Source: an uncultured Prevotellaceae bacterium (lineage in GTDB: Bacteria; Bacteroidota; Bacteroidia; Bacteroidales; Bacteroidaceae). Taken from it: 35,705 bases of DNA. Made by a program: the position numbers and the translations under genes. Positions within the stretch are counted from its first letter, which is position 1; every line of letters begins with the position of its first letter. Under the pieces are notes generated by a model. The model made no database searches, was not told the origin of the DNA, and saw nothing but the letters and a program-made list of their open reading frames with translations. The DNA is taken from positions 1 to 35,705 of the forward strand of contig CADBHI010000020.1 of the NCBI GenBank assembly GCA_902794405.1, written 5' to 3'. Below, one piece after another: positions 34,983-35,705 of this stretch.

Positions 34983-35705
34983 ATGGAAGAAGATAATAAA
35001 CTTATTCAAGAGAAAAACTTGTTGGATGTATTTGAGAAATTCAGCGATTTACAAATCAAATACGAAAAAGATGACAAGCATTATATTGATGTCAAAATTG
35101 AACCATATGTTATTTGTCTTGAATACAATTGGAAGCAAGAAATATGGATGTCAATCTTGCATACAATATTTGATGAAAATGATGAAGAAAGAGATCATCC
35201 AATATTTCCCAATGCAGAAGATATAGGACGCCTTATCTATGGTAATATTAAATTTGTAAGGGGAAAGTATGTTATAAATTGTTCTGTCGATTCGTGGTCT
35301 CAAGATGTAGAAACCATTTTGTCAAACATAAAGAAGAATAGGCCTACTCTATATCATGTACTTGAAAATAGTACTTTGAGATTTCCAGATGGAATGATGA
35401 AAATAAAAAGAAAAAACTGGAAAAGTCCAGCACGATTAATCGATATTCATCAAGAATCTGAGAAAGGGTTCGTTCAAGGAATAAAAAAAGAAGAGCAGTC
35501 ACTGTATGATAATTCGCATTATTTATTTGGAAGTAATGGAACATACGTGGGACCTGAGGAGAAGTATTATGTACTAAAATTCAAAGTTCTTCGTCCAGGG
35601 CAAGAACTATTTCAACCTATCAACGAGTATATTAATGTTGAAAAGTTGATTAGAGAATACTATCTTCCCAAGATGCAAAGGGAAAGGATGTCATCTAAGC
35701 TTTTG
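34983..35705 (+). CDS. Unknown protein, truncated by window end
   Basis: An ATG at 34983 opens a frame with no stop to the last base, giving at least 241 residues (start MEEDNKLIQEKNLLDVFEK). The first half is acidic with long aromatic-rich strands (HYIDVKIEPYVICLEYNWKQ); the middle has MKIKRKNWKSP; the end has YVGPEEKYYVLKFKVL. There is no signal peptide or membrane segment and no motif I recognise. Base composition is A+T-rich compared with the housekeeping genes. It follows the exonuclease gene after 66 bp, so it may be the third gene of a WYL - exonuclease - unknown cluster. It could also be an unrelated gene with its own promoter. Confidence 0.6.
   Translation, partial: MEEDNKLIQEKNLLDVFEKFSDLQIKYEKDDKHYIDVKIEPYVICLEYNWKQEIWMSILHTIFDENDEERDHPIFPNAEDIGRLIYGNIKFVRGKYVINCSVDSWSQDVETILSNIKKNRPTLYHVLENSTLRFPDGMMKIKRKNWKSPARLIDIHQESEKGFVQGIKKEEQSLYDNSHYLFGSNGTYVGPEEKYYVLKFKVLRPGQELFQPINEYINVEKLIREYYLPKMQRERMSSKLL

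Overview
The window looks like chromosomal DNA from a Bacteroidota species, most likely a Prevotella-type member of the Bacteroidales. Several promoters have the Bacteroidota form (a TTTG box about 19-20 nt before TAnnTTTG), and Shine-Dalgarno sequences are mostly weak. The protein families also fit: HU-related DNA-binding protein, HU-CCDC81/SPOR protein, DUF4738, DUF1573, DUF3078, FISUMP and BIG2-type surface modules, and a galM / sugar permease / galK cluster. This assignment is inference from gene content and promoter form; no marker gene such as 16S rRNA is present.

Layout. 1-670: end of an HU-related gene, a terminator and intergenic repeats. 666-4378 (minus): a cell-envelope operon of HU-CCDC81/SPOR protein, zinc-ribbon/FHA protein, NhaC-type antiporter and a conserved unknown. 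4483-7235 (plus): rfbC, ugd and a DUF4738 lipoprotein, for nucleotide-sugar synthesis. 7300-12740 (plus): a small secreted protein coupled by ATGA overlap to a 1658-residue secreted multidomain protein. That protein carries a possible caspase-like (CHAT-like) domain, six Ig-like modules and three FISUMP modules. 12997-15657 (minus): a lipase-like lipoprotein, a small lipoprotein and a membrane protein. 15735-19340 (minus): galM, sugar permease, galK, with a recognisable promoter and terminator. 19447-24806 (minus): folC, dnaJ, grpE, an ABC-F ATPase with an abnormal second ATPase site, and an outer-membrane barrel protein. 24997-26642 (plus): a GH105 hydrolase and a DUF1573 protein. 26848-28056 (minus): a DUF3078 protein. 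28214-32333 (plus): yidC and an S9 peptidase lipoprotein. 32410-35705 (plus): an accessory-looking block.

The last block is the best candidate for an undescribed system. A 54-residue basic protein overlaps a GNAT acetyltransferase by 10 bp, which resembles a toxin-antitoxin pair. A WYL-domain regulator, a DEDDh 3'-5' exonuclease and an unknown A+T-rich gene that runs off the window follow. Each half begins with an almost identical 39-bp promoter repeat. The second point of interest is the 1658-residue protein, whose A+T-rich N-terminal half has a His-Gly / Cys arrangement like clan CD cysteine peptidases.

Most other genes are ordinary housekeeping or envelope genes. No tRNA, rRNA, CRISPR array, transposase or integrase was seen.
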